From the NCBI GenBank assembly GCA_951799445.1, contig OX637296.1:1178001-1242000 (forward strand): DNA of 64,000 nt, in the 5' to 3' direction. The translations under genes and the position numbers were made by a program. The first letter of the stretch is position 1. Each line of letters opens with the position of its first letter. The notes under the pieces are model-generated. The model saw nothing but the letters and a program-made list of their open reading frames with translations. It searched no databases and had not been told where the DNA came from. The stretch comes from Pseudisothecium myosuroides (taxonomy: Eukaryota; Streptophyta; Bryopsida; Hypnales; Lembophyllaceae). Positions 34,640 to 47,502 of this stretch are shown here, in pieces.

Positions 34640-36600
34640 CAACGACTTCAACGATTTCTACCATTACATTTGAACTTATCACCTAAGACTGATAAATACA
34701 CATGACTAATATGACACCAAAATACAAAAATACAAAAGAGATCCCTCTACGTATCAAAAAACCACCACATGTCGTGCTACAATATCTCTCATCCAACAAT
34801 CCAAACAACTAAAAGTGGCTGCAAAAATACTGCCCGCTTCACTGTCAGCAGTCCAACATGTTGAAACCGATAGGGAACCTGTTCATTCAGTTCAACAAAT
34901 TGGAATTTACTACCAAATCATTAATGTATGTTGGTTCCAAGAAACATGTATTGGTTTTCTCTTGATTTTTAATGTCTTTCCTGTAGTGGCGGCAAGTTCC
35001 TTCAAATATTAGTCTTATAATTAGTGCAGATAGGCAATGCTAATTTTTTATAGTCTCTATACTTCTTTCATCGTTCTATTGCTGATGAAGCTCTAGAATT
35101 AGGAGCTACATGCATTGAAGCAACAACCGGCAAGCAAGTGCATTTGCATTTCAATATGGACGCCTTGGATTTGGCAAGTGACAAGTATGAGGTGTGTAGG
35201 ATAAGCTGCTAAGTTTTTCCTTCCCTTCATTCTAGAAGCAGTTGAAGCAATTTGTTTTAGTCGATGCATGGCCAAAAAAAAAGTTGTAGTGAAAGGAAGT
35301 GATGTATAAGAGTTGCACAGTCAGCTACTGTTTGGACAAATGGGAAGGTAGAAAACATTCTTCACAATGCTTGTCTGTGCAATGCTAGGCACACTGAAAT
35401 TCCACCATTTTCCAACACCTCCCAATCTTTGCATTCCTTTGAAAATACACATACCATGTTTTGTTGCTCCCCATTCGATATTGAACTTTTCCTTTGTTTA
35501 TTGTCTAAAAAATGGATGCCGGCGCATTTAGAGGTTAAGGTATGGATTGCATTAAGAACAATGGTTTTGGGTGAAAAAGTAAAATAGGGTACCGGAACCG
35601 GTAGAGGGATGGAAATGGTCACTTTGTTCTCCCTTAACTTAATTCCGCATGGGCTTCCTCTCCCTTTGTTCCCCTCAGTCAATGAAGATTTCTAGCTTCT
35701 CCATTCTAATTGCTCAAGAGTCAAGACCTAGCTGATTTGTTTGGCGTTTAACTTAGCATTTGATAATTTGAATTTTTCGCTTTCCACCAATCCTATTTGA
35801 TTTGATTTTGAAAATGCAGTGGGCAGGATTGGAGACGTAACTTACTGCAGGGAGAATTGCCAATTAGATTTAGCGTTACGTGAAAGGCAAGGAGGTCAAA
35901 CAGGGCCAACAAAAATGCCCCTACAAACAAAATTCATCCATCCATTACTTTAGAATGTTAGATTGTTTGTTTATTTGTTTTGTTTGTTTGTTATGTGAGA
36001 TCTTCTAGACCCTCGGAGGGTGCAGTAAGTGGTAGAAGTAGCACAATATTTGCAAACAAATGATAGGGTGCCCAAAAAACATTGGAGCTAAAAATTATAA
36101 TCTGATTGATTATACTATAGCGTATGTAAAATGTCATTGGGTGTACTGTAACTATAATAGAGTGTGGAACAATGGGATGCATTAGGAAAAAATTAGACTT
36201 AGGATACCTCCTTTTTTATTAGTTTAGTGAAAAAAAACTTTTAATTATGAATGTAAGGCTGACATTTAACCCCACATTTACACTACATTGTCTTTTTATT
36301 CTAGATTCTTTAAGCTATAATGATCTATTATATCTTACCTATGATATAGTTTCAGAATTAAATAAGAATATCAGATTACTATATACATGCTATGGTTATA
36401 ATTCCATGTGTGTAATAAATTGTAAACACATAAGTTATGAGAGTGCATTCAGAAATGCATTTCTCCCAGAGCAGGATCATCAGAAATTTCAGAATGGAAA
36501 GGTTGACTAACTGAAGTTTACAATCCATTTAGCCTAACTTAATGTCCATTTCTCTTCTCTTGGTCTGGTCTTGTATGGTTTGGTCCTATTTGTCTCTCTT
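34640..36600. other. Intergenic DNA, no gene recognised
   Basis: Open frames up to 106 codons (minus strand, 35362-35682) have no recognisable family. A short piece at about 35966-36012 (tgtttgttttgtttgtttgtt, then gagatcttctagaccctcgg) resembles the end of an inverted Family A unit. Confidence 0.4.
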
Positions 36601-36602
36601 CT

Positions 36603-36840
36603 GGCGAGGGTGAACTGACCCCCTCATTCGCCCCTAAGGAAAAACGTTGAATTTTTTATATTTGCAATGCATGGTAAATTTGCAAATTTTGAATTTATAT
36701 TTGCAATCAAAAGTCCTGAAATTAGCAACAAGGGTTGTACAAGATAGATTCATCAAGCACAAAGTAGAGGGCCTTTTCTTTTTACATGCACCCCTAGAAT
36801 GACTTGGGGGGAACAAGCGAGGGAGGCATTCACCTTGGCT
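36603..36840. mobile_element. Mutator-like MITE, copy 3
   Basis: It begins ggcgagggtgaactgacccc (36603) and ends with agcgagggaggcattcacct, matching the ends of the copies at 6191 and 10689. Internal blocks are shared: gcaaattttgaatttatatt and tttacatgcaccccta. The right terminus is more diverged and I see no exact TSD. Confidence 0.65.
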
Positions 36841-36844
36841 ACTT

Positions 36845-38785
36845 GTGTCCAACCGGTTTGTAAGTTACTTCTTACTATTGGCAATGAAAATCTGTTTTAT
36901 TTGCTTCAAAAAAAAAAAATAATAATAATGACAAAGCTTACAATTAAATTATGATTTTTGAAGCTAAAAATATTTGCACTTTATATGAATACCAATTTTG
37001 CTACTAAAAATTTGTCAATGAAAAATTGATTACAAATTGAGCTTATGAGGTAAGAGGTTCATAAATTGCCCATTTAAGAGTCAAAATTGAATTTTTGGGA
37101 GGTGAAATTTCTTAAAGTATTTTTCAATAAATTCTCCTAGAAAAAATGAGTGGAATTGGCATCTAATCCAAGTTGTTTCATATTTTTGGAGCTTTGTGGA
37201 ATTAGATATGAATTTTTGGACTTCAAAGCACTAAAGGGTTAAGAAGCCCCCTAATTATGAATCCTAAATCCTACACCAAATTTATAACTGTGATTAGTGC
37301 AAAAAAATTGAACCAATATAGCACATGATATATTCATTGCAATTGGAAATTACAATTAATGTATGACCCTCTTTTAATGAACAACATTAGCAAATTACAT
37401 AATGATAGGGTTCAAAATAAACCAAAAAAATAGTAATACCTCCCATTAAATACCTAGTATTTGCACCTATATCCTTATTTTTTTCAAGAACTATACCCTC
37501 CGAGCCTAAATCGTGAGCATGTGGTTTCATTCTTGGTACCATTACCATAGAAAACCCGCGTTATTGATGTCATTAGTAAAAAACATGTCTTATTTTTTGA
37601 GATGTCACTTGATTGGGCGATTTGCAACCAAATTAGTGTGAATTCTGCGTGACATTGCGGGAAATGTGTGCTTGTAAATTGCAAAATGCAGAGATGTCAA
37701 CATGGATAGACATGTTCATGACGACGTTACAAAAAACATGTTGACGATTTCCTGCAACATCTCAAAGAACATGAGAAGTCCATGTTAGCCATGTTAGCAA
37801 ACAAATTCATTTTGACTATAGATAATACTCTGAAAATTACTACAGTCTATAGTAAAATGTTAATCAAATGTGAAAATTTTAGAAGAAAGGTAGCCATGTG
37901 GCACGCTTTGCAAAAAAAGGGCAATAGATGGATGTGCACCATGGGTGAAAAGAGAAGCTCTTTATACAAGTGGGGTGTTAGGAAGATTGACAACCCATAT
38001 GAGATATGTAAAATAAGAATTGTATTGAATGTTTCCATGTCCAAAACAACGCCTAGACGTCTGAAATAACGTCAAGACTTACAATGGTCAAATTCCCATA
38101 TATTAGTTATTCCACATCTTTTGTCTAACCATGGACGGACAATGGATATAAATAGAAACTCTTTAGATTCTTCATTCTCACTAACCTTCAATGAAGTGAT
38201 TCCTTCATTTGGCCATCAAAATTTTTCTTGATGGTAGATGGTATATTTTTTTTAATTCTTGGTGAATTTAACAATTTTTCTTGTTTATTTATTTATTTTT
38301 TAAATACTTAATTTTTGCTGACCTTGTCATAAGGGTACAATATGTACCAATTGATGTCTCAAAAAAAGTCTAGGCATCTAAATTGACGTTGCAGAAAATA
38401 AAAATAAAATTCTTAAATAACATGAAAGTGTGCTAGCTAGGTATGCCCCATTAGCATCGATGGTTACCAAGTCACTTTTTTTGCTGCCACATTAGGTGAC
38501 ACGTCAGCAATGAACCAAATGGAAAATTTCCTACATGGCATTGCCCGCCCATGTGGCACTCACATGGAGGTCATGTGTCTTCCACGTGCCACACTTTGGC
38601 TTGCTTGCAAGAGCATGTTTCGTGTGATGTTTTACATAAACAAGCTAAAATTTGGCACATTTTTTAGCTAATACAGCACGTTTTTTTGCTTGTTAGTTAT
38701 AATAGATTTTAGAAGACATCCACAACGATCACTTCCATGTCAAACTAAACATCATGTCCCATTTTTTTGGACATTAAAAAAATGT
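36845..38785. other. AT-rich intergenic DNA, no gene seen
   Basis: A 95-codon frame at 37782-38069 has no recognised domain. Short palindromic runs such as gccacattaggtgacacgtc occur near 38490. Nothing else is supported. Confidence 0.5.
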
Positions 38786-38799
38786 TGTTTTCTTATAAT

Positions 38800-39236
38800 G
38801 CATTGGAAAGCTCCCGGCAAGGAGGGGTGCATGGGCTTTGTTTTATGGTGTTTGGACCTATAGTGAGAAAGTTATGGATTTTTGGATTTTTTTAGTTAAA
38901 AAATTAGGAAAAATTACTTCTACATTCATTTTGGTTGTGGCAATGGCACAAGGCATACTAGTCCATACTTTAAATTAGGTTGTTTGCAATTGTTTATATA
39001 TATTGTATTGTTTGTTTAATACAATGAGATTTCCTAGACCGTGTGCCCTATGGTTGTGTCCTTGGTACCATCGGAAAGCCCTCAACAAAGAAGGGTGCAT
39101 GGGCTTTGTTTCGTGGTGTTTGGACCTACTGTGGGAAAGTTATTGAATTTCAAAGTTTGTATTAAATTAAAAAATTAGAAAAAATAATTTTATTTTTATT
39201 TTGACTGTGACAACGGCATAGGATACACTACACTAA
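38800..39236 (-). repeat. Family A repeat, two inverted units
   Basis: Reverse-complement Family A blocks appear twice in order: ggaaagctcccggcaaggag (38810), ggggtgcatgggctttgttt, ggtgtttggacctatagtga and gaaagttatggatttttgg (38868), and again from ggaaagccctcaacaaagaa (39073) to gaaagttattgaatttc (39138). The spacing is about 265 bp because a tggcacaaggcatactagtc segment with a gagatttcctagac block lies between them. Confidence 0.75.
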
Positions 39237-39238
39237 AT

Positions 39239-39473
39239 AGTAAAATTTGGGTTGCCTTAACAATTAGGTTGCCTTAACTAGAGAAGTTACCTCATGACTC
39301 ACTACTTGTCTAGATTAAAGCACATGCCATTCTCTAAACACGAGCCATGAACCAGTGCACCAACCCACGCAATAAATATGGTTCCTACATTACTGCATCC
39401 TTCTTTAATAACTGCACATATTTATATTGTATAGAATGTTGAGAAATTAGTCTAGGGCAATCTAATTTCACTA
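39239..39473. mobile_element. MITE of the TAGTGAAATTAGGTTGCC family, unit 1
   Basis: Left end tagtaaaatttgggttgcc (39239) and right end gggcaatctaatttcacta (39473) are imperfect inverted repeats. Length about 235 bp, no coding capacity. The next unit follows after only about 20 bp. Confidence 0.7.
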
Positions 39474-39492
39474 TAATTTAATATACATAAAA

Positions 39493-39728
39493 TAGTGAAA
39501 TTAGGTTGTCTTAACAATTAGGTTGCTTTACCTCCAAAAGTTATTTTACAAGCCATCAAAGAACAAATATTTCTATAAATACTTTCATTTGTACACATAG
39601 AGGTTCACAAGTTCCAATTACAACAATACCTAATTCAAAAGTGGTGCATTGTCGTATAGTAACATGAAATATTTTTATAATTAGTGTCCAATGGCGAGAA
39701 GTTAGTATGGGGCAACCTAATTTCACTA
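39493..39728. mobile_element. MITE of the TAGTGAAATTAGGTTGCC family, unit 2
   Basis: Left end tagtgaaattaggttgtc (39493-39510) and right end ggcaacctaatttcacta (39711-39728) are almost exact inverted repeats. Length 236 bp. The interior is unlike unit 1 apart from the first 60 bp, so the two are separate diverged copies. Confidence 0.75.
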
Positions 39729-40139
39729 AGGTAAACTAGCCTAAAACCGCCGGCTTTCTATTTCCACCATGCTACTTTTGACCCCATTTTAGCCATCAAT
39801 CCCATTCAAAATCCATTCTCTTTTCTGAGAAAATCAAACAAAAGATAAAGTGTCAATCTTTCATTGGTCAATATGTAAGTGCTAGTAGATACATGGAAGA
39901 GTGGTTATAGGTTGTTATAATAGGACGTTTATGATTCCACTCTATGGGCAAATTTGTAATCTCAAGGAAGCCCACTTCAAAAATTCACGTAAATTACAAT
40001 TTTAATCAAAAAATTATAATTCCACTTGGGTTTGATTTGTGAAACAAGCGCACACCTCTGATAAATATGTGCCCCTCTTAGAATTGGCCCTAAGATATTC
40101 AGATTGCAAATCAGGATGGTAATAAGCTCATCTAAACTT

Positions 40140-41041
40140 ACCTTATTTTGTGTAGTTGAAGAGCTGTTCGGACGCCTGACGAGAGAGCCGGGAAGGAGGC
40201 AGGCACACTCTCCTTCCGGCGGTAGCCCTGCTACCTCAGAGAAGTCGAGGGGCGCACAGCAGCAGATGCCATAGCTCGTCCACGCTCACTATCTCACTGC
40301 CTCGCAGCTTCGTCACCGTTGGGGCTGGAGTGCTGGACTGACTGCTGGAGTGGTCCTGGCTAAAACCTCGCCGCCAACTTGCACATGGCGTCACGCCACG
40401 CCTCGCCTCCCATCTCACCCTGGCTCCCATTGCTGCAAGGTCATTCCTCCATCGAGCTGGTGGTCTTGCCTTCGCCATTCTCCGTCCGCCGTCTCCCATT
40501 TGGCGCAACTCGGACGAACTGATGTTACAGGAAGTGAAGTGAAGTGAAGTGAAGTGAACTTATCCCCTCACCGCTACCGCCGCGCCTCAGATGCAATCGA
40601 GAAGCCTACTGTACAATAGGATCGGAGGGGGCCTCCTCTGCACTGTAGAGGAATCAGACCTGTAAAGTGAAGTACTTGGCATGCTCCTCCTCCCCTCGCA
40701 AAGCTTAATCTGCCGTTCCTTGCGAGTCCCCACCTGCATCTGCACTTCCCTCACGCTCTCCGTCCCGTCCCGTCCCCCTTCTCCTTTCCCTTTCCCTTTC
40801 CCTTGCCCTTGGGCCTCCGCTAGCTTCTTCCTGTGCTGCATCGTCTGCGCCCACCTCGGTGATTCCCTCTTTCTTGCCTAGTCCTTCCCTGTCCCTCAAT
40901 CCTCATATCACACCCTCTCCCTTCTCCCTCCTCCCCTGCTTCTCCCGGGGGTCCCCTCACACCCACTCCCGCCCTGAATCGGCCCCTCGCCGTCCGCCAT
41001 CCCGCCCCCGCTGCTTGCCGACTCCCCGTGCCTGGCGCCAG
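40140..41041 (+). promoter_or_regulatory. Promoter and leader region of the aconitase gene
   Basis: A GC-rich block begins at about 40150 and passes into strongly C/T-rich DNA (40.68-41.03 kb), a pattern common at plant core promoters and 5' leaders. It contains a (gaagt)5 microsatellite at 40531-40555 and repeated cctttccctttccctttccc at about 40780-40800. Open frames on the minus strand here (40236-40508, 40820-41149) are compositional shadows. No clear TATA box is visible. Confidence 0.45.
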
Positions 41042-44000
41042 ATGGCATCCACTCAAGGTACGCCGCTCCTCATTTCTGGCGCTTTCGAGGTGGTCGCCCC
41101 GAGCCGAGGCGATCGACAGGGCTCCTCTCCTAAGATAGATTCTCGTCAATTTCTCCCGGCTCTAGCAGTTCTGGATTGCCCTCTGCAGTTTCGCATGGCG
41201 TCCACGTGCTTTCTCGAGGGATATGGACTGTAGAATGACCGAGTGCGCGATTTTTAGGATGCAGAAGTATTTCTCTTTGTCAATTACTCTGCCCAACTGC
41301 TGCGGGGTGTTCTTGTTCGCTGTGCTGACTGATCCTCCCTCGTGGTTTCACTTCCTGAAAATCGCATCTGCGATGTGTTTCGCCATCGCCGAGAACTGAC
41401 TGGACTTCATTGCATTTTGTACAGCAGCTGCCAAGAATCCATTCGCTAGCCTGGTGACGAATTTGCCGAAGCCCGGTGGAGGCAGCTATGGGAAGTTTTA
41501 CAGTCTCGTGAAGTTGAACGATCCCAGAGTTGGTGAGTTTGGGAACACGCTGTCCGTCTTGCATTGGGGACAAGTGGCGCTTCCAGTTGAACCGATTGAA
41601 GGATTGATTTCATTGGGACCAGGGTCGTAGTAGGGTGCATCAGTCAATTTTTACCTGGTTTTGCGCAGTCCGGAAATCTATCTGCTGTAGGGGAACTGAG
41701 CTGGAACTTAGATTTTCTTGGGCCAATTTGAACGTTCTGTATGGGCGTGTCTGAATTGTGAACTCAGTTTACATTCAATTGTGATCTTTTGCAATCTGAT
41801 CGTGCTCTGGCATTCTCAGATTCTTCGTGGTACCGGAATGTGCAGACTCGCTGCCCTACTCTATCAGGTACCTATTGGAGTCCGCGATTCGCAACTGTGA
41901 CAACTTTCAGGTATCCCAAAATGATGTTGAGAAGATTTTGGACTGGGTGAAGACTGCTCCTAAGCAAGTGGAAATCCCGTTTAAGCCTGCTCGAGTTATC
42001 CTACAGGTGTGATGATGAATCTGCGAAGTCTCTTCCTCTCCCTCTCTTGTTCTGATGCTTCGGCGGTTGAACCTTCTCATGCCGTTACATGAGTTCACGA
42101 TTTTGTTTCAGGACTTCACTGGAGTACCGGCAGTGGTCGACCTTGCTGCTATGCGTGATGCCATCACGCGGTTGGGCGGAGATCCAGACAAGATCAATCC
42201 TCTGGTGTGTGGTCTGCCTTAATCGAACCTTGTAGACGATCTTGGATTAACTTGGTTCATCTTCTATCAGACAAACCTGAAATTGTATCGGAGTCCAGTT
42301 AGAGACAATTGTGGAATCTCTAAGACTGGCGCTGAAACAGATGACGTGTTTGAACTGCTTTTGGCACGACCAGGTACCCGTGGATCTGGTCATCGACCAT
42401 TCAGTGCAGGTGGATGTTGCTCGGCGTGCCAACGCACTTCAGTCAAACATGGAGTTCGAGTTTAGCCGTAACAAGGAACGCTTCGGTTTTTTGAAGTGGG
42501 GAGCCAAGGCCTTCAAGAACATGCTTGTGGTTCCACCGGGCTCCGGGATCGTGCATCAGGTTTGTGCGTCAATCAAATTACGGACTGTCTGGGTGATAAC
42601 AGCTGCGAGAGGCAATGCGGAATGTTGACTGATTGGTGATCTTTGAGGCGTCTTTGACGAGTGCTTCGGATTCTGCAGGTGAACCTGGAGTATCTGGCCC
42701 GTGTTGTGTTCAACAGCGATGGCGTCCTGTATCCTGACACCCTCGTGGGAACAGACTCGCACACAACCATGATCGATGGACTTGGTGTGGCCGGATGGGG
42801 AGTTGGAGGAATTGAAGCTGAGGCAGCCATGCTCGGACAGGTGAGAGCTTCGTGGGTTCATCGTGCTTCGAGTATCGGGATTATTGCGTGGGTGGTGGTT
42901 TGCAGCTGTCGGGGTTAGGATGGGTCATGAATCGCAGGATCACTCCTGAGGTTATACTTGCAATGGCAACTCTGCACATTGGAGTGTGAGTCACCGATTG
43001 CTTGTCGTTTTGATGCACAGCCGATGAGTATGGTTCTGCCTGGTGTCGTGGGGTTCAAGCTGAATGGCAAGCTGCGCACCGGAGTGACAGCCACAGATCT
43101 TGTGTTGACGGTAACTCAAATTCTGAGGAAAATGGGCGTGGTAGGGAAGTTCGTGGAATTTTACGGTAAGCAGTCGCGGTTCATGCTGGTGTCTTTGGAA
43201 ATCGCGTCCCCATGTGATTGTCTTCGGTTGACTGCTTAGTCTTCTTGGTGCTCGAAGCGAATGTCGGTTGTCTATTTTCCCTACCGAACTGAAGCTTGGT
43301 TGCTGTTTCTCCAGGGAAGGGCATGTCGGAGCTGACCCTGGCCGACAGGGCGACGATCGCGAACATGTCCCCGGAGTACGGCGCTACTATGGGTTTCTTT
43401 CCCGTTGACCGTGTCACACTGGATTATTTGAGGATGACAGGTCGGGATGAGAAGAAGGTGATGCATATTGCTTGTCGGGTCAGGTTGAGGGGTCTGAGGA
43501 GCCCGAATCATATGCTTAAGTGAGCGACATGTTGCATCACGTCGTGTAGCTGCTTGTGGTCTTGTTCCCACTGTTACGTAGGTCAGCTTGATGTCAGGTT
43601 TTGCATGTTTAAAGAAAATGGTTCGTAGATTGTTTTGGCATCCACGTCCAAGCGGAACCTACTGAATCCACGTGCCTGATCAGGTTGAAGAGATTGAGGC
43701 TTACCTGCGGGCGAACGATCTGTTCGTAGACCACGAGAAGGTGAGAAACGAGTATGAACTGCCGGTTTGACTCAACGCATCGACTTCTGCAGTCTTGAGT
43801 CGTGGCAAATGTGGCTTACAGCATCCTGCTTGAAGCGTTGCTTTTAATTAATGATGTCTCTACCTCTAGGGTCGGTCACCTTTCCGGGATTGTGCATAAT
43901 ATTGCGGGTTAAAAACTGCACCCTGTAGGATTGATTGCTGACTGCATGGCTGTTTGCTTCGTTACATGGCAGCCTCAGAAGGACAACACTTATTCAGCCT

Positions 44001-47000
44001 ACCTGGAGCTGGATCTCGATACTGTGGAGCCATGCATCTCTGGACCGAAAAGGTGCGTGAGATGAGTCCAAGTCCAGAGATTTGAGCGATGACATGAGAC
44101 TTTGGCCTCACGACTGGAGAATCGCTTGTTCTGTTCCGATATTTACTTGGTGTCCTCGTGTCATACCTTCCTGGATCGACCTTTGGTCGGTCGTAAGACA
44201 TGCCTCGATGGTGACTGAGTGGGTGGGGATCACTGGATTCTTGTGCATTGCAGGCCACACGATCGGGTGATGCTCAAAGACATGAAGCAGGATTGGCAAG
44301 GTTGCCTGGACAACAAGGTTGGGTTCAAGGTAAACCACCCGGGCTTTTGGCATTGTGTTAACCAGTCGCTTGCCCAGAAACTAATTATCTCCTCATTGGA
44401 TTGGATGTTGACCGGTGCCTTTTGTTTCGGGTTGCGCAGGGGTTTGCCATTCCGAAAGAGCAACAAGAGAAGGTGGTGAAGTTCACGTTCGAGGGGAAAC
44501 CTGCAGAGATGAGGCACGGCAGCGTGGTGATTGCTGCCATTACGAGTTGTACGAACACGTCCAATCCAAGTGTCATGCTTGGTGCAGGCCTTGTGGCGAA
44601 GAAGGCGACCGAACTTGGACTTGAGGTCAGACCACTGGGCATTACAGACGGAGTTCTTACCATTCGGGATTTGCGTGGATAATCAGCAGCAGCCGTGAAG
44701 TTCTTGCCTTGGTGGTTCTATCAGTGAGATAGTTAGTATGCGCTTGTCATGGTCGGGGAGATTATCTGATCATTTTCCTTTCTGTGGAACTTGATCTGTA
44801 CTGTTTCTGTCCGGGTGTTCGTGAGGTCTGTCTTAGACTGATCATCTCCAACACGGCGAGAACATGATCTGAGCGTTAATGCTGACTCCACATTGGTTTC
44901 TCAATTTTGAGTCGAGCCTGCTTATCATCTGAATTCGAGGTACTGCCTTTTGACAGGTCAAACCATGGGTTAAGACCAGCCTAGCGCCGGGTTCAGGAGT
45001 GGTCACCATGTACCTGGAGAAAAGGTGAGCAGCAGATCCGGAGTGACGGAATTGGATGCGATGCATGTATTTGGAATACGTTGTCGTTTCTTTCGTTGGG
45101 TAGGCTTTTGCTTGTTTGTGATCATTGATGTTTATTTTAGGTGCGTCTTTGACTAGTTTAATGCAGAATTCGGTGCGAGGTTGAGTTGCTGCCCGCCGAC
45201 CTCTTCACAGAGGAGTGATGTGATGGCTTATTCTTACCCCTTTCGTGCTCTTGTAACGTGGCAGTGGCTTGAACAAATATCTTGACAAACAAGGTTTCAG
45301 TCTGGTCGGTTATGGATGCACAACGTGCATCGGTAACTCCGGCGATCTTCACGAAGACGTCACCGAGGCCATTGCAGCGAATGGTAGGGTCTCATTGTAT
45401 GTTGTTTTGAGCGCATTCTGCGCAGCTGTCGGGCTCAAGGCGTTGTGGCATCTTCCGAGAGCGGTGGCTCTGTCCTGAATGGCGCCGTCATTGGGCGGCC
45501 TCCAGTGTGGAGTGTGAGGATCAATTAGGGAGTCGCGAGTTCATGTTTGCGAGACAGCGAGTTACTTGAGGGTTTGTAATCGCTTAATCGCTGTGGTGCT
45601 ATGTGATTTGTAGATGTGGTCGCTGCTGCTGTGCTGTCCGGCAACCGCAACTTCGAGGGACGTGTTCATCCGTTGACTCGCGCCAACTATCTGGCATCGC
45701 CTCCATTGGTGGTGGCTTACGCCTTTGCTGGAACGGTGCGACCCTGCAGTTTGTGTTGCCGTTGCTGTGAATAGGGTCTGGTGACGCGCAGCTCATGTTT
45801 CACAACGTAGAACTATGTGGAGAGAACCTTGCGGGCTCTCCTGTATGAGTTGTCTTAGCACGCCTGTTGAATCTTCTGAGGTTGTGGCGTTCTTGTTGCA
45901 GGTGAACATCGACTTCGAGACGGAGCCCATTGGTGTCGGCAAAGACGGGAAGAATGTCTTTTTGAGGGATATCTGGCCTTCTAATGAGGAGGTTGCTGAG
46001 GTAAACCGAGGGGAGAAAGTTGGGTAGAGGTGTCCTGTTCTAGACTGCCAAGAGTGTGCATGATTGTATGTAGGCGGAGACTTGTGTCGCAACCTTGCGA
46101 GGGGGGTCATCGAGTCGCTTTGGTCACTGGGGTGTTGTGTGAGCCGTCCTATTCGGCGGACGATATTTGTGGAGAGGGCTTTGAGGTGTCTGATTTTTTC
46201 GTGAGAAGGTTAATGGGCATGCCAGGGACTGACTGAGGCGTTCTGACATGCGCAGGTGGTCGCAAAGTCAGTCCTGCCGGAGATGTTTCAGTCGACATAC
46301 AAAGCCATTACGGAAGGTAATGCCATGTGGAACAGCCTGGAGGCCCCCGAGGGCGCTCAGTATGCATGGGACCCAAAGTCTACCTACGTACACGATCCGC
46401 CCTTCTTCAAAACCATGACGAAGCATCCTCCTGGAGTGCGAAGCGTGAAGGACGCGTTCTGCCTTTTGAATTTCGGAGACAGTATCACCACCGACCACAT
46501 TTCACCGGCAGGTAACATCAACAAAGATAGTCCTGCCGCGAAGTATTTACTGGAGCACGGAGTGGATCGAAAGGATTTCAACTCGTACGGCAGCAGGCGT
46601 GGTAACGATGAAATCATGGCGAGAGGGACGTTCGCGAACATTCGGATCGTGAACAAGTTTCTGAAAGGCGAGGTCGGGCCGAAGACTTTGTACGTCCCAA
46701 CGCAGGAGAAGATGTTCATTTACGACGCTGCCGTGGTAAGAGAGGGTTTTTTTTCACTCCTGTTCATACCCCGCCTGAAACATTGCAGGACTTAGCATTC
46801 GTGCTGTGATACGGGGATGAGATGACGAGTGTGGAAGGTTGGGTGATGCAGAAATATAGGGACGAGGGTCATGACTTGATCATCCTAGCGGGAGCGGAGT
46901 ACGGCAGTGGAAGTTCTCGAGATTGGGCTGCCAAGGGCCCCTACTTGCAGGTGAGAGTCGCAACTTTGGCAGCATGTGACCGTTGCCTAGCATCAGATGG

Positions 47001-47502
47001 TCCATCCTTCGATAGTTGAAAGGTTCAAAGTACGAGGAGCAGCCGCAGTGGTGGGCGATGTCTCACGTTTCCCGCGTGTTCCAAGATGGTCAATGGCGAT
47101 CTATGACAAGGCTGGGCCAATCCAATCTGCCCTGCAGCGATTCTCCTTTGGACCCTTACCGACCGATTGACTGTGCCCTTGGTGTTGATGCAGGGCGTGA
47201 AAGCTGTGATTGCGAAGAGTTTCGAGCGTATCCATCGCAGCAATCTGGTGGGTATGGGCTTGATTCCTCTGTGCTTCAAGGAGGGCGAGGACGCGGAGAC
47301 GCTGGGACTGACTGGCTTCGAGAGGTATAGCATAGATATGCCAGCCCTGGAGGATATCAAACCCGGCATGGATATCGCTGTGAAAACGGACAACAACAAG
47401 GAGTTCACCTGCGTGCTTCGGTTCGACACCCAGGTCGAGTTGACGTACTTTTCACAGGGGGGCATTCTACAGTATGTACTGCGCCAGCTGCTAAACCAGT
47501 AG
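41042..47502 (+). CDS. ACO: Aconitate hydratase (aconitase), cytosolic type, 19 coding exons
   Basis: Interconverts citrate and isocitrate through cis-aconitate with a [4Fe-4S] cluster, feeding the TCA and glyoxylate routes. Exons: 41042-41057, 41425-41532, 41846-42006, 42112-42204, 42374-42559, 42679-42840, 43021-43165, 43315-43457, 43684-43740, 43973-44052, 44254-44329, 44440-44625, 44957-45024, 45265-45383, 45614-45735, 45902-46000, 46256-46735, 46852-46950, 47194-47502. All are GT-AG and in phase, giving 902 aa, close to the ACO/IRP1 family length. Cluster ligands are Cys446 (TSCTNTSNP), Cys512 and Cys515 ([11 protein letters not shown]). The active-site loop GSGSSRDW carries Ser788 and Arg790. 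The swivel domain ends [10 protein letters not shown] with a C-terminal LLNQ. Start ATG 41042 (MASTQ) matches the plant MAS-type start and has no transit peptide. The same frame stays open upstream to 40709 without an ATG. Exon 2 has a NAGNAG acceptor (41421-41427). Confidence 0.96.

Noticed and set aside
40236..40899. Open frames on the minus strand upstream of aconitase
   Set aside because: Arg/Gly-rich products from the C/T-rich leader, with no domains and no splice pattern.
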